From CAYPNP01 sp964412195 (GTDB lineage: Bacteria > Acidobacteriota > JAAYUB01), in contig CAYPNP010000017.1 of assembly GCA_964412195.1 (NCBI GenBank), positions 47,026 through 111,025 on the forward strand: a DNA stretch of 64,000 nt, read 5' to 3'. Every line of letters starts with the position of its first letter. Position 1 is the first letter of the stretch. Positions 42,756-51,113 of this stretch are shown here, one piece after another. A model generated the notes under the pieces. The model had not been told where the DNA came from. It saw only the letters and a program-made list of their open reading frames with translations, and ran no database searches. A program made the translations under genes and the position numbers.

Positions 42756-45700
42756 CGCAGAACTCCTTTGCTGTCCAGGTAGGCCTCGCAGCGGGTCATG
42801 ACGCCGGCGTCGTTGGAGTGGGCGTCGAACTGCAGGATGAGCGCCGGCTTGCCGGAAGCCTTGCCGATGAAGTGCTTGACGTAGGAATCGGGGCCGCACT
42901 TGAAGTTGGTGATGTAGATCAGGTGGAGGTAGGGCCGCTCCTTGCTGATCTTGGCGGCGGCGAGGATCTTCCGCCCGTAGTTCCAGAACATGTTGTCGTT
43001 GATGTCGCGGACGGAGACGTCGTCCACCGGCAGGAAGTCCAGCGGGATGACGTTGACTCCGTAAAAGTCCCGCAGCTTCTTGGGCACGTCGAGGTTCACG
43101 CCGGCGTCGTTGATGTTGTACGGGCGCCCCACCAGGATGATGCCGATCTCGCCGGTCTCCTCCAGCTTGCGCACCGCCTCGCGGCCGGCTGCCTGGATCC
43201 GGTCGATGAACCGCTGCTGCGCCTGGTAGCCGGCCGCCAATGCTTTGGTGACCTTGCCTTTGGCCAGCTTCAGCGGCGAATTCTTGAAGTACGCCGACAG
43301 CTCCAGGGCCACCGTATCGAAGCCGTCGCGCAGGTGGAGCGTGGGCACCAGGAACTTCTTCTCGTGCGCCTGGAAGTAGGACGCGGCCTTCACCACATAC
43401 GGCAGCGTCTGCCCCCAGGGGCACATGAAGCTCTGGGTTTCCGGGTACGGCGTCTCGGAGTCGATCAGGTTCGGCACGAAGACGTAGTCCACGTTCTCGG
43501 CCAGCAGGTGCTTCACGTGGCCATGGGCCACCTTGATCGGGAAGCACGGCTCGGCCACCACCGTGTCGTAGCCGTCCAGGATGATCTTGCGGTTGGTCTG
43601 GGGCGAGAGCAGGACGTCGAAGCCGAGCTCCTGAAAGAAGGTGAGCCAGAGCTGGAACCGGTCGTAGGTGTACATGGCCCGCGGCATCCCGATGACCGGC
43701 CGGCCGCCCTTCGGTTCGCTGTAGCCTTCCATCATCCACTGCGCGCGCAGGCCCACCAGGTCGTCGATGACCGGCTGCTTGTGGATCTTGGCGCGCTTGC
43801 GGAAGCGGTCGCTGCACTTGTCGCCCCAGTAGACGCGGTCTTCCTCGACCCGGAACTCCTGGATGTTGCAGAAGTTGGTGCAGCTCTTGCAGGTGAACTC
43901 GCGCAGGGTGTAGTCGACCGCGTCCAGGTTGTAGCCGCGGAACTGGCTCTCGTCGCCCGTGCACTGCATCTTCTCGCGCACGAGCAGGGCCGCGCCGACG
44001 GCGCCCATGACGCCGTTGAAGGGCGGCACGATGATCCGCTTGTCGAGGATCTTGGAAAAGGCGGCCGCCACCGCGTCGTTATAGGCGGTGCCGCCCTGGA
44101 AGAAGATCACGTCACCGATGCGCCGGCCCTGGACCACGCGGTTGATGTAGTTGTAGCCGATGGAGTAGGCCAGGCCGCCCACCACGTCCTCGAGCGCCGC
44201 GCCCTTCTGAAGCACGGCGTTGACGTCCTGCTCCATGAACACGGTGCACCGTTCGCCGAGCTTGATCGGGCTGCCGCTGGAGAGGGCCAGCTGGGCGAAC
44301 TCGCCCTTGATGCTGACGTTCAGCTCCTCGGCCCGCTCCTCCAGGAAGGAGCCCGTGCCGGCGGCGCAGGCCTCGTTCATGGCGAAGTCCACCACGATCC
44401 CGTCCTGGAGGCTGATGTATTTGGAATCCTGGCCGCCGATCTCGAAGATGGTGTCCACTTTCAGGTCCAGCAGCTTGTCGCCGATGTAGCTTGCCCCGGT
44501 CTTGTGGGCGGTGATCTCGTCCATGACCATGTCGGCGCCCACCAGCATGCCGATCAGCTCGCGGCCGGAGCCGGTGGTGCCCACGCCGCAGACCCGGATC
44601 TTGCCGGCCAGCTCCTCCCGGATCATCTGGAGTCCTTCGTTCACCACCTCGATCGGCCGGCTCCGCGTGCGCAGGTAGATCTCCTTCATCACGTCGCCGC
44701 CCTCGTCCAGCACCACCAGGTTCGTGCTCACGGAGCCGATGTCGATGCCGAGATAGGTGTTCACGGGCAAGGTCTTGCCCTCGAACGCGTAAGGCGGGAT
44801 CCGGTCCCGCAGCTGGACCACCTTGCCCATGTCCAGCGGCGGGGTGGTGGGGAAGTTCCGCTGGGTCCGCGCCAGGTGCTCGTCGAGCAGGTCGAGGTTG
44901 GGGATGCGGTTCTTTTTGGCGGCGTCCCGCTCGAGGAAGGCCGCCCCGGCGGCGGCCAGCCAGTTGCCGAAGGCCGGTACGAACAGCTCGCCGCGCTTCA
45001 TCTCGAAGGCGTCTTCCATGGCCCGCACCACGCCGGAATTCGCCGCGACGCCGCCCACAAACGCCACCTTGGGGACGATCAGCTTGCCCTTGGTGATGGC
45101 GCTCTTGAAGTTGCGGGCCACGGCCTCGCAGAGGCCCTTGAGGATCTCCGGCGGCGTGTAGCCCTTCTGCTGGGCGTGGATCATGTCGGACTTGGCGAAG
45201 ACCGAGCACCGACCGGCCACCTTGGCGGCCTTCTCGGCCTGGTCCACGATTCCCCCGACGTCTTCGATGGCGAACTGGAGCCGGCCCGCCTGCTGGTCGA
45301 GGAAGGAGCCGGTGCCCGCGGCGCAGTCGCCGCTGGTCTCGTAGTCGACGATCCCCAGGACGCCGGAGCCTTCGTCCTTCTCCAGCAGGATGTACTTGGA
45401 CTTCTCGCCGCCCATCTCGAAGACGGTCCGGACGTCGGGGTAGAGTTCCTGGACGGAGCGGCTGACGGCCTTGAACTCGTTCTCGGAGTTCAGGCCCAGC
45501 ACTTCGCCCAGCAGCCGCCCGCCCGAGCCGGTCACCCGGACACCCTCCACTTGTTCGGCCGGGATCACCCGGAAGATCGAGCGGATCACGTCGCGGGCGG
45601 ATTGCAGCGGCTGTCCCTTGGTCCGGGTGTAGGCGGTCAGCAGGAGGGGCGGCAGGGTCTCGGGATGTCCCAGGTCCTGCCCCGCGGCTAGGGTGTAGAA

Positions 45701-45808
45701 CGGGTCGCCGGCGGCAATCTGCGTGAAGAGGGCTTGATTCTCCACGCTTCCCAGGATCGCGGTCTTGATGCTCACCGCGCCGATATCGATGCCAATCACA
45801 CAACCCAT
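42704..45808 (-). CDS. 2-hydroxyacyl-CoA dehydratase activator, tandem BadF/BcrA ATPases with DUF2229
   Basis: 1034 residues from ATG 45808 (GGAGG 6-10 bp upstream). Two BadF/BadG/BcrA/D-type ASKHA ATPase domains occur in tandem: first GIDIGAVSIKTAILG with FEMGGEKSKYI and GDCAAGTGSFLDQQA (about 1-330), second LGIDIGSVSTNLVVLDEGG with FEIGGQDSKYISLQDG and ACAAGTGSFLEERAEEL (about 370-640). Each has the cluster-ligand Cys. A CKSCTNFCNI motif and a DUF2229-like region (PVIGMPRAMYTYDRFQLWL, CFPIKVAHGHV) follow. These proteins energise electrons by ATP hydrolysis to drive low-potential reductions in anaerobes; the target enzyme here is unknown. It lies upstream of, and overlaps, the HgdB-like gene. 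Confidence 0.88.
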   Translation of the reverse strand: MGCVIGIDIGAVSIKTAILGSVENQALFTQIAAGDPFYTLAAGQDLGHPETLPPLLLTAYTRTKGQPLQSARDVIRSIFRVIPAEQVEGVRVTGSGGRLLGEVLGLNSENEFKAVSRSVQELYPDVRTVFEMGGEKSKYILLEKDEGSGVLGIVDYETSGDCAAGTGSFLDQQAGRLQFAIEDVGGIVDQAEKAAKVAGRCSVFAKSDMIHAQQKGYTPPEILKGLCEAVARNFKSAITKGKLIVPKVAFVGGVAANSGVVRAMEDAFEMKRGELFVPAFGNWLAAAGAAFLERDAAKKNRIPNLDLLDEHLARTQRNFPTTPPLDMGKVVQLRDRIPPYAFEGKTLPVNTYLGIDIGSVSTNLVVLDEGGDVMKEIYLRTRSRPIEVVNEGLQMIREELAGKIRVCGVGTTGSGRELIGMLVGADMVMDEITAHKTGASYIGDKLLDLKVDTIFEIGGQDSKYISLQDGIVVDFAMNEACAAGTGSFLEERAEELNVSIKGEFAQLALSSGSPIKLGERCTVFMEQDVNAVLQKGAALEDVVGGLAYSIGYNYINRVVQGRRIGDVIFFQGGTAYNDAVAAAFSKILDKRIIVPPFNGVMGAVGAALLVREKMQCTGDESQFRGYNLDAVDYTLREFTCKSCTNFCNIQEFRVEEDRVYWGDKCSDRFRKRAKIHKQPVIDDLVGLRAQWMMEGYSEPKGGRPVIGMPRAMYTYDRFQLWLTFFQELGFDVLLSPQTNRKIILDGYDTVVAEPCFPIKVAHGHVKHLLAENVDYVFVPNLIDSETPYPETQSFMCPWGQTLPYVVKAASYFQAHEKKFLVPTLHLRDGFDTVALELSAYFKNSPLKLAKGKVTKALAAGYQAQQRFIDRIQAAGREAVRKLEETGEIGIILVGRPYNINDAGVNLDVPKKLRDFYGVNVIPLDFLPVDDVSVRDINDNMFWNYGRKILAAAKISKERPYLHLIYITNFKCGPDSYVKHFIGKASGKPALILQFDAHSNDAGVMTRCEAYLDSKGVLRWWNKPKPPAPAPVATV

Positions 45809-45926
45809 CGAGACCTCCAGACGAAACCCTTCACAAAACGTAGCGGGCATTATGGACCAACGCAGGGGGGGTGTCAAGGTTTATGTATCACTTGGAAACA
45901 GGCTCAATGTAGCATCGCTTCAACTG

Positions 45927-45939
45927 TGTCAATATGACA
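45927..45939. promoter_or_regulatory. Palindrome in divergent promoter region
   Basis: TGTCAATATGACA: 5-bp arms TGTCA/TGACA around ATA, in the 197-bp space between the dehydratase-activator operon and the NtrC-like regulator, 9 bp before a -35 box. A further TTGACA follows. It is a candidate operator. Confidence 0.4.
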
Positions 45940-45947
45940 TTTTCCTG

Positions 45948-45976
45948 TTGACAACCTGATCCCGACAGTCTATCTT
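45948..45976 (+). promoter_or_regulatory. Candidate sigma-70 promoter of the NtrC-like regulator gene
   Basis: TTGACA at 45948-45953, 17-bp spacer, TATCTT at 45971-45976. A GAGAGGAG sequence lies about 8 bp before the ATG at 46006. Confidence 0.6.
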
Positions 45977-46005
45977 CGGCTCTTCGCTGGAGAGGAGACA
46001 GCCGA

Positions 46006-48093
46006 ATGCCCGAGGTTCCCACCCTGCCCGCCCCGGAAACGGGGGAGATTCCGGCGGATCAGCTGGCCGGCCAGCTGGCCTTCTACAAGGCGTGGGAAAG
46101 CCTTCTCGCACGCATCTCGCCCGAGGTCTGCCGCGGCATCCACATGGACGGCTTCCTCCGCGGCACCGTCTCCGAGATCGGCCGGATGATGGACCTGGAC
46201 CGCTGCAACCTCATGGTCTACGCGGAGAACCGGTCGCTCAAGATCGACTACGAGTTCCTCCGGGACGCCTCCCTCCCGTCGGCCTTGAACCAGGAGATCC
46301 CCGTCAAGCGGGACTTCCTGGTGTCCTCCGCCTACAAGTACGAGCCCTACGTCGTCGAGGACATCGACGCGCCGAACGTCCATCCCGTGCTCCGGCAGCT
46401 CTGCCTGGCCTTCGGCACCCGCTCCCTCCTGATCGTGCCCATCCACCTCGGCGACGAGCTGCTGGCGTTCCTCGGACTCCATTTCAGCCGGACGTCCCAC
46501 CGCTGGGCCGGCGAGGAGATCCGGTTCATCCGCTCCCTGGCCAACCACCTCGCCATCGCCTATCAGTACGCCCGGATGTACCTGGACAAGGAGCGGGAGG
46601 TCAAGATCTCCCGCCTGCTGCTGAACCTGATCGACGAGCTGCACCAGCCGCGCTCCATGGACGAGATCCTGGCCTTCCTGCTGGACCGGATCGTGGAGCT
46701 GGTCCGGGCCGACCGCGCCGCCTTCGGCCACTTCGACCTGCAGGGCCGGGAGGTGTATTTCTCCATCCGCCGCGCCCGGGACTCGGGAGAGGATGCCGAC
46801 GGCATCCCCGAGCGGCTCGAGGTCTCCGCCGAGAGCCCCATCCACCGGGAGATCGAGAAGGGCCGGCCCGTCCTCATCGCCGACGACAGCTCCCTGTCCC
46901 ACGACGGGTACCGGCTGAAGAAGGCGTTCCAGGCCGGGACGGTCCTCGTGGCCCCGCTGACGATCGACCGGACGCTGTTCGGGATCTTCGTCTTCCTGTG
47001 GACCCGCTCCGGCCAGACGGCCGGCGACGGGGTCCTGCAGGTCGTGGAGTCGATCCTCCGGCAGGCCGGGCTGTACTTCGAGCGCAACCAGCTCAATTCC
47101 GAGATCCTGCAGCTGCGCCGGCGGCTCCGCACGGCGCAGGGCGATCCGGACCTGGTCGGCGCGAATCCCGATTTCCGCCGGGCCGTGCAGGAGGCCCTGG
47201 ACCTGGCCGCCTACCCGGTGCCGGTGCTCATCCTCGGGGAGGGCGGCACCGGGCGCTCGCTGCTGGCCGAAACGATCCACCAGCACGGGACGCGACCCGG
47301 CGCGCCCTTCTGGAAGCTGTCTTGCCGCGGCCTCTCGGCGGAGGAGTTCCGGGCCAAGCTGCTGGGCCGGGTCTCCAAGGATGCGGCGGGAAAGGACGTG
47401 CGCATCCCGGGGCTGCTGGAATCCGCGGCCGGCGGCACCCTCTTCCTGCACGGGCTGGAACACCTGCCCGCCGAATCCCAGGCGGAACTGCTGGAGCGGC
47501 TGGAGAGCGGATTTTTCCTGCCCGCGGGCTCCCGCCGGAAAACACCCATGAAAGCCCGGCTTCTTTTCAGCGCGGATCCGGCCATGGAGGATTCGGCGGC
47601 CCGCGGGAATATCAACCAGGACCTCTGGCGGCGAGTCTCCAGCCACCGCGTGTTCCTGCCGCCCCTCCGGCGGCGCCCGGAAGATCTGGCGCCGCTGGTC
47701 CAGTTCTTCCTCGACGGCATCCGCCGGTCCACCGGCTCGTTCGTCGCCGGCCTGGACCGCCGGGCCCTGGCGGCGCTGGCCGGCCACCCCTGGCCGGGCA
47801 ACGTGCGCGAGCTGCGGGCCGCCCTGGAGCGGGCCGTGATGCAGGCCGACGGCGCGCTGCTCACCCCGGCGCATTTCGACGCTGCCCTGCCCCGCGCCGG
47901 CGCCGCGGCCGCCGGTCCCGTGCCGATCCCGTTCCAGGTCGGGACCCCCATGGAAGACCTGGAAAAGGCCGCCATCCTCCGGACCCTCGAGGCGTGCAGC
48001 GGGGACAAGCAGAAGACCGCGCGCCTCCTCCGGATCGGCCGCAAGACCCTCTACCGCAAGCTGCAGCGCTACCGCGATTCCGCAGGCTCCTGA
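46006..48093 (+). CDS. GAF-GAF-AAA-Fis regulator with degenerate NtrC-type ATPase
   Basis: 695 residues. Two GAF-like domains (about 40-190 and 210-365) precede an NtrC-type AAA+ domain (about 380-620) and a Fis-type helix-turn-helix (about 650-692: ILRTLEACSGDKQKTARLL and IGRKTLYRKLQRY). The AAA+ part keeps the fold but loses its activity residues. Walker A reads GEGGTGRS with Arg417 for Lys. The Walker B position GGTLFLHGLEHLP has His482-Gly483 in place of Asp-Glu. The GAFTGA loop that contacts sigma-54 is absent (LLGRVSKDAAGK instead). The R-finger area is kept in HPWPGNVRELRAA. ATP hydrolysis and sigma-54 activation are therefore unlikely. It is divergent from the dehydratase-activator operon and lies just before a sigma-54 promoter. 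Confidence 0.88.
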   Translation: MPEVPTLPAPETGEIPADQLAGQLAFYKAWESLLARISPEVCRGIHMDGFLRGTVSEIGRMMDLDRCNLMVYAENRSLKIDYEFLRDASLPSALNQEIPVKRDFLVSSAYKYEPYVVEDIDAPNVHPVLRQLCLAFGTRSLLIVPIHLGDELLAFLGLHFSRTSHRWAGEEIRFIRSLANHLAIAYQYARMYLDKEREVKISRLLLNLIDELHQPRSMDEILAFLLDRIVELVRADRAAFGHFDLQGREVYFSIRRARDSGEDADGIPERLEVSAESPIHREIEKGRPVLIADDSSLSHDGYRLKKAFQAGTVLVAPLTIDRTLFGIFVFLWTRSGQTAGDGVLQVVESILRQAGLYFERNQLNSEILQLRRRLRTAQGDPDLVGANPDFRRAVQEALDLAAYPVPVLILGEGGTGRSLLAETIHQHGTRPGAPFWKLSCRGLSAEEFRAKLLGRVSKDAAGKDVRIPGLLESAAGGTLFLHGLEHLPAESQAELLERLESGFFLPAGSRRKTPMKARLLFSADPAMEDSAARGNINQDLWRRVSSHRVFLPPLRRRPEDLAPLVQFFLDGIRRSTGSFVAGLDRRALAALAGHPWPGNVRELRAALERAVMQADGALLTPAHFDAALPRAGAAAAGPVPIPFQVGTPMEDLEKAAILRTLEACSGDKQKTARLLRIGRKTLYRKLQRYRDSAGS

Positions 48094-48282
48094 ACCGGGC
48101 AGCGGGCCTGCGGGGGACTCCCCGGACGGCGGCCCGCCTGACTCCACACATTTTTGTCAATCGAGCATTATTTGTCACGAGGTATTACTTTTTTTGTCAC
48201 TGGCGGGGCCGGCGCCGGCAGCACTTTCAGGTAATTCTTGATTATTCAAGACCATACCATCCGGATCGACGCAAGTTCCGAT

Positions 48283-48298
48283 TGGTATGCCTTTTGCA
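48283..48298 (+). promoter_or_regulatory. Sigma-54 (-24/-12) promoter of the pilin gene
   Basis: TGGTATGCCTTTTGCA matches the consensus TGGCACG-N4-TTGCA with two substitutions. The GG (48284-48285) and GC (48296-48297) are separated by the required 10 bp. Transcription would begin near 48309, giving a short leader that contains GGAGG and the chosen ATG at 48320. Confidence 0.72.
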
Positions 48299-48319
48299 TT
48301 CTCCGGGATGGAGGTCATC

Positions 48320-48784
48320 ATGGGCAACAGCGGCTTCTCCCTGATTGAACTAATGATCTGCCTGATCATCGTCTCCGTCCTGGTCATCATCGCCGTCCCC
48401 AGCCTCAAGGAAGTCGAGATGAGCGCCAACGAGACGTGGGCCGTCACCTACATGCGCAGCTGGGTGGCTTCCCAGGAATCGTTCAAGCTTCGGAACACGG
48501 CGCACCGCTACGCCAACAGCGACAGCGAGCTGGTCCGGGCGGGCTGCCTGGGGGCGCCGGATCCCGGCGGGGCCGATCCCCGCATCTGCGGGTACACGTT
48601 CGAGATCCGCGCCGGCAGCGAGCTGGACGACAATTCCACGGAATACTGGGAGGGATACGCCCGGCCGATCGCCCTGGGGACCACCGGGCGGTACGGCTAT
48701 TTCATCAGCGGCAAAGACGGAATGATCCGGTACTCGGCCAGCGGCAGCGCAGATGAGTCATCGCCGCCGCTGACGAACAACTGA
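48320..48784 (+). CDS. Type IV pilin-like protein
   Basis: 154 residues. The start at ATG 48320 is set by GGAGG (48310-48314) with 5-bp spacing; this makes the leader peptide MGNSG. Prepilin peptidase would cut before FSLIELMICLIIVSVLVII, with the usual Glu at position 5 of the mature protein and an N-terminal hydrophobic helix. The globular part is short, with a Cys pair (GCLGAPDPGG...RICGY), which could form the D-region disulfide, and ends TNN. No assembly genes are in the window. A sigma-54 promoter lies directly upstream. It could be a major pilin or a minor pseudopilin; size favours a pilin. Confidence 0.86.
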   Translation: MGNSGFSLIELMICLIIVSVLVIIAVPSLKEVEMSANETWAVTYMRSWVASQESFKLRNTAHRYANSDSELVRAGCLGAPDPGGADPRICGYTFEIRAGSELDDNSTEYWEGYARPIALGTTGRYGYFISGKDGMIRYSASGSADESSPPLTNN

Positions 48785-48803
48785 AACCACTTCCCGCCTG
48801 TTT

Positions 48804-48932
48804 CTATACCAACGGGGGATGAGTTTTCATCCCCTTTTTTCTTCCCACCCGCCACTGGTAGATGATGAGGTACAGGAAGCGAAACGGGAAGATGACCGCA
48901 CGGACTACCTTGTAGAATATTTCCCGGTTCAT
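48804..48932 (-). CDS. Small 42-residue ORF downstream of lpxI
   Basis: ATG 48932 to TAG 48804, 42 residues: MNREIFYKVVRAVIF, a hydrophobic middle FRFLYLIIYQ and a basic tail WRVGRKKGMKTH. An AAGGTG lies about 8 bp upstream, and the ORF begins 13 bp after the lpxI stop. It could be a small membrane peptide. It overlaps the pilin-gene terminator on the other strand. Coding status is uncertain; no family is known to me. Confidence 0.35.
   Translation of the reverse strand: MNREIFYKVVRAVIFPFRFLYLIIYQWRVGRKKGMKTHPPLV
48815..48840 (+). terminator. Intrinsic terminator of the pilin gene
   Basis: An 8-bp stem GGGGATGA/TCATCCCC with loop GTTT at 48815-48834, followed by six T residues (48835-48840). 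It lies 30 bp after the pilin stop codon. Confidence 0.88.
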
Positions 48933-48945
48933 GGAGAACACCTTT

Positions 48946-49794
48946 TCAGGCGCGCGGAGGCTCGCCGGCCGGAGGGGCGACGGCCAGGATGCTGATCCCG
49001 GCCTTGTCCGCCATCGCCAGGACCTCGTCCTTCTCGAACATCAGGCTGCGGCCGGCGTCCACGGTCATCACCGTGGCGTGGCTTTTCTGCAGAACCTCGA
49101 TCGTCTTCCGGCCGATGACCGGAACGTCGAAGCGCATGTCCTGGGCCGGCTTGCTGACCTTGACCACGGTCAGTTTCTGGCCGTGGGTCAGGCTGCCAGC
49201 CCGCTCGATGGCGGCATCGGTGCCCTCGAGGGCCTCCACCGCCACCACCTGCTGGTGGCAAACCACGATGGTCTGTCCCAGGTCCATCCGCGCGATCTCG
49301 CGGGCGATGGGCAGGCCGTACCGGATGTCGGCCCATTCGCGGGGGCCGGGCTTCCGCTTGGTCAGGACGCCCTCCTGGGGAACCAGCCGTTCCAGGAGGC
49401 AGGTGGAATCCAGCAGCTCGATCCCGTCCCGCTTCAGCTCGTCGGCGATGGCGCCGAGGAGCTTGTCGGTGTTGCGTTGGTTCAACCGCGCCAGCATGCT
49501 CAGCATCCGCAGATCCGGGTGGTCCCGGCCGAAGATGCGCACCTGCTTGACGTGCCCGGCCATGATGGCCTGGGCAACCCCTTCCTTGCGGAAAAAGCGG
49601 ATCATCCGGCCGAGCTGGCCCAGGCCCATCCATTCGATGCGGGCGGCCAGCTCCCCGATGGCCGGGTCGGTCTCGTCGCGGATGGCCGAAACGACCAGCG
49701 GGATGTTCCGGCGCGCGCACTCCCGGGCGATCAGCAGCGGAAATTCGCCGTTGCCCGCGATCAGCCCGAGTTTGCCCGCGATGGCCTGGCTCAT
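48946..49794 (-). CDS. lpxI: UDP-2,3-diacylglucosamine diphosphatase LpxI
   Basis: 282 residues. It cleaves UDP-2,3-diacylglucosamine to lipid X and UMP in lipid A synthesis, as the alternative to LpxH. The family signature is full length: KLGLIAGNGEFPLLIARECA, RIEWMGLGQLGRMIRFFR, AIMAGHVKQVRIFG, LTKRKPGPREWADI, ARMDLGQTIVVCHQQVVAVE and LLRPAQDM-like SKPAQDMRFDVPVIG. The start overlaps the lpxA stop (ATGA), so it is translationally coupled. It is the last known gene of the bamA-skp-fabZ-lpxA-lpxI operon. Confidence 0.93.
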   Translation of the reverse strand: MSQAIAGKLGLIAGNGEFPLLIARECARRNIPLVVSAIRDETDPAIGELAARIEWMGLGQLGRMIRFFRKEGVAQAIMAGHVKQVRIFGRDHPDLRMLSMLARLNQRNTDKLLGAIADELKRDGIELLDSTCLLERLVPQEGVLTKRKPGPREWADIRYGLPIAREIARMDLGQTIVVCHQQVVAVEALEGTDAAIERAGSLTHGQKLTVVKVSKPAQDMRFDVPVIGRKTIEVLQKSHATVMTVDAGRSLMFEKDEVLAMADKAGISILAVAPPAGEPPRA

Positions 49795-50573
49795 CGGATC
49801 ACACCGCGCTTGGAGGACTCGATGAAATCCACCAGGATCTTGACGTCATCCTCCACCGGCATCTGTTGTTTGAGATGCTCCATGCCGGTGTGCAGGTTGC
49901 TCGTGCTGCGGAAGAGGATGCGGTACGCCCGCTGCAGGGTTTCGATCCGCTCCTTGGGGAATCCGAGCCGCTGCAGGCCGATGGAGTTGATCCCGTAGAT
50001 CCCGGCGTGGTTGCGTTCGCCCACCGTCTTGACGAACGGCAGGGCGTCGCGGGTGATGACGGAGTAGCCGCCGACGAAAGCGTACGGGCCGACCCGGCAG
50101 AACTGGTGGACGCCGGTGAACGCGCCCACGGTGGACCGGTACCCGATGGTCACGTGGCCTGCCAGGGTGGCGCCGTTGGCGAAGATGACGTGGTCCTCCA
50201 CCTGGCAGTCGTGGGCGATGTGTGCGTAAGCCATCAGCAGGCAATCGCTGCCGACGCGGGTGATGCCCCCGCCCCCCACCGTGCCGCGGTGGATGGAAGT
50301 GAACTCGCGGATCCAGTTGCGGTCGCCGATCACCAGCCGGGTGGGTTCCCCCTTGAATTTCAGGTCTTGCGGGGGCGCGCCGATGGAGCAAAACTGCGAA
50401 ATCCGGTTGTCGCGGCCGATCTCCAGCGGTCCTTCCAGCCGGGTCTGGGACTCCACAACGGTGCCGCTGCCGATGGTGACCGGCCCCTGGACGACCACGT
50501 ACGGGCCGAGGGTGACGTCGTCCGCCAGCTGGACGTCCCCGATGAGCACGGCGGTGGGATGGACGTTGCTCAT
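49791..50573 (-). CDS. lpxA: UDP-N-acetylglucosamine acyltransferase LpxA
   Basis: 260 residues. It transfers a 3-hydroxyacyl chain from acyl-carrier protein to UDP-GlcNAc, the first step of lipid A synthesis, in the cytoplasm. The left-handed beta helix is visible as hexapeptide repeats from VHPTAVLIGDVQLADDVTLG to about residue 190. The catalytic His corresponds to H121 in AYAHIAHDCQ. SIGAPPQDLKFKGE and GINSIGLQRLGF are conserved landmarks. It overlaps fabZ upstream and lpxI downstream by 4 bp each (ATGA). Confidence 0.95.
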   Translation of the reverse strand: MSNVHPTAVLIGDVQLADDVTLGPYVVVQGPVTIGSGTVVESQTRLEGPLEIGRDNRISQFCSIGAPPQDLKFKGEPTRLVIGDRNWIREFTSIHRGTVGGGGITRVGSDCLLMAYAHIAHDCQVEDHVIFANGATLAGHVTIGYRSTVGAFTGVHQFCRVGPYAFVGGYSVITRDALPFVKTVGERNHAGIYGINSIGLQRLGFPKERIETLQRAYRILFRSTSNLHTGMEHLKQQMPVEDDVKILVDFIESSKRGVIR

Positions 50574-51025
50574 TTCTTGGCCTCCACGATGGTGGAGAGG
50601 AAAATGGCCTCGGCCGCCAGCTCCCCGTCCACGTAAGCCTTGCCCTCCATCTGGCAGACCCGGGATTTCAGCTTGAGCACCTTGCACTCCATGACCAGCT
50701 GGTCGCCGGGCGTGACCGGCCGGCGGAAGCGGGCCTGGTCGATCCCCATGAAGTAGACCAGCGAGCCCGGGCCGTCGCTGCGGGAGGAGAGGGCCAGCAC
50801 GCCGCCGGTCTGAGCCATCGCCTCGATGATGAGCACCCCGGGCATGACTGGAGCGCCGGGGAAGTGCCCCATGAAGAACGGCTCGTTGAACGTGACGTTC
50901 TTGATCCCCCGGATGCGCACGCCGGGCTCGAACTCGACGATGCGGTCCACCAGCAGGAAGGGATAGCGGTGGGGCAGGATTTTCATGATTTCGCGGATGT
51001 CCGGCAATTCAGCGTGGTCAGCCAC
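50570..51025 (-). CDS. fabZ: 3-hydroxyacyl-ACP dehydratase FabZ
   Basis: 151 residues starting with GTG 51025, supported by GGAGG 5-9 bp upstream. FabZ removes water from 3-hydroxyacyl-ACP in fatty acid elongation. The hot-dog fold signature is intact: LPHRYPFLLVDRIVE, then GHFPGAPVMPGVLIIEAMAQ with catalytic H54 and E68. The position next to lpxA is the usual one, where both compete for 3-hydroxyacyl-ACP. It overlaps lpxA by 4 bp. Confidence 0.96.
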   Translation of the reverse strand: MADHAELPDIREIMKILPHRYPFLLVDRIVEFEPGVRIRGIKNVTFNEPFFMGHFPGAPVMPGVLIIEAMAQTGGVLALSSRSDGPGSLVYFMGIDQARFRRPVTPGDQLVMECKVLKLKSRVCQMEGKAYVDGELAAEAIFLSTIVEAKK

Positions 51026-51113
51026 GGTATCCTCCTTTGGGAGCCTTACAGCGGCATGGGCCGCCCTCCGGCAAGAAGGCGGCCCATGGCACCCGATCGG
51101 TATGCGATGAGTT

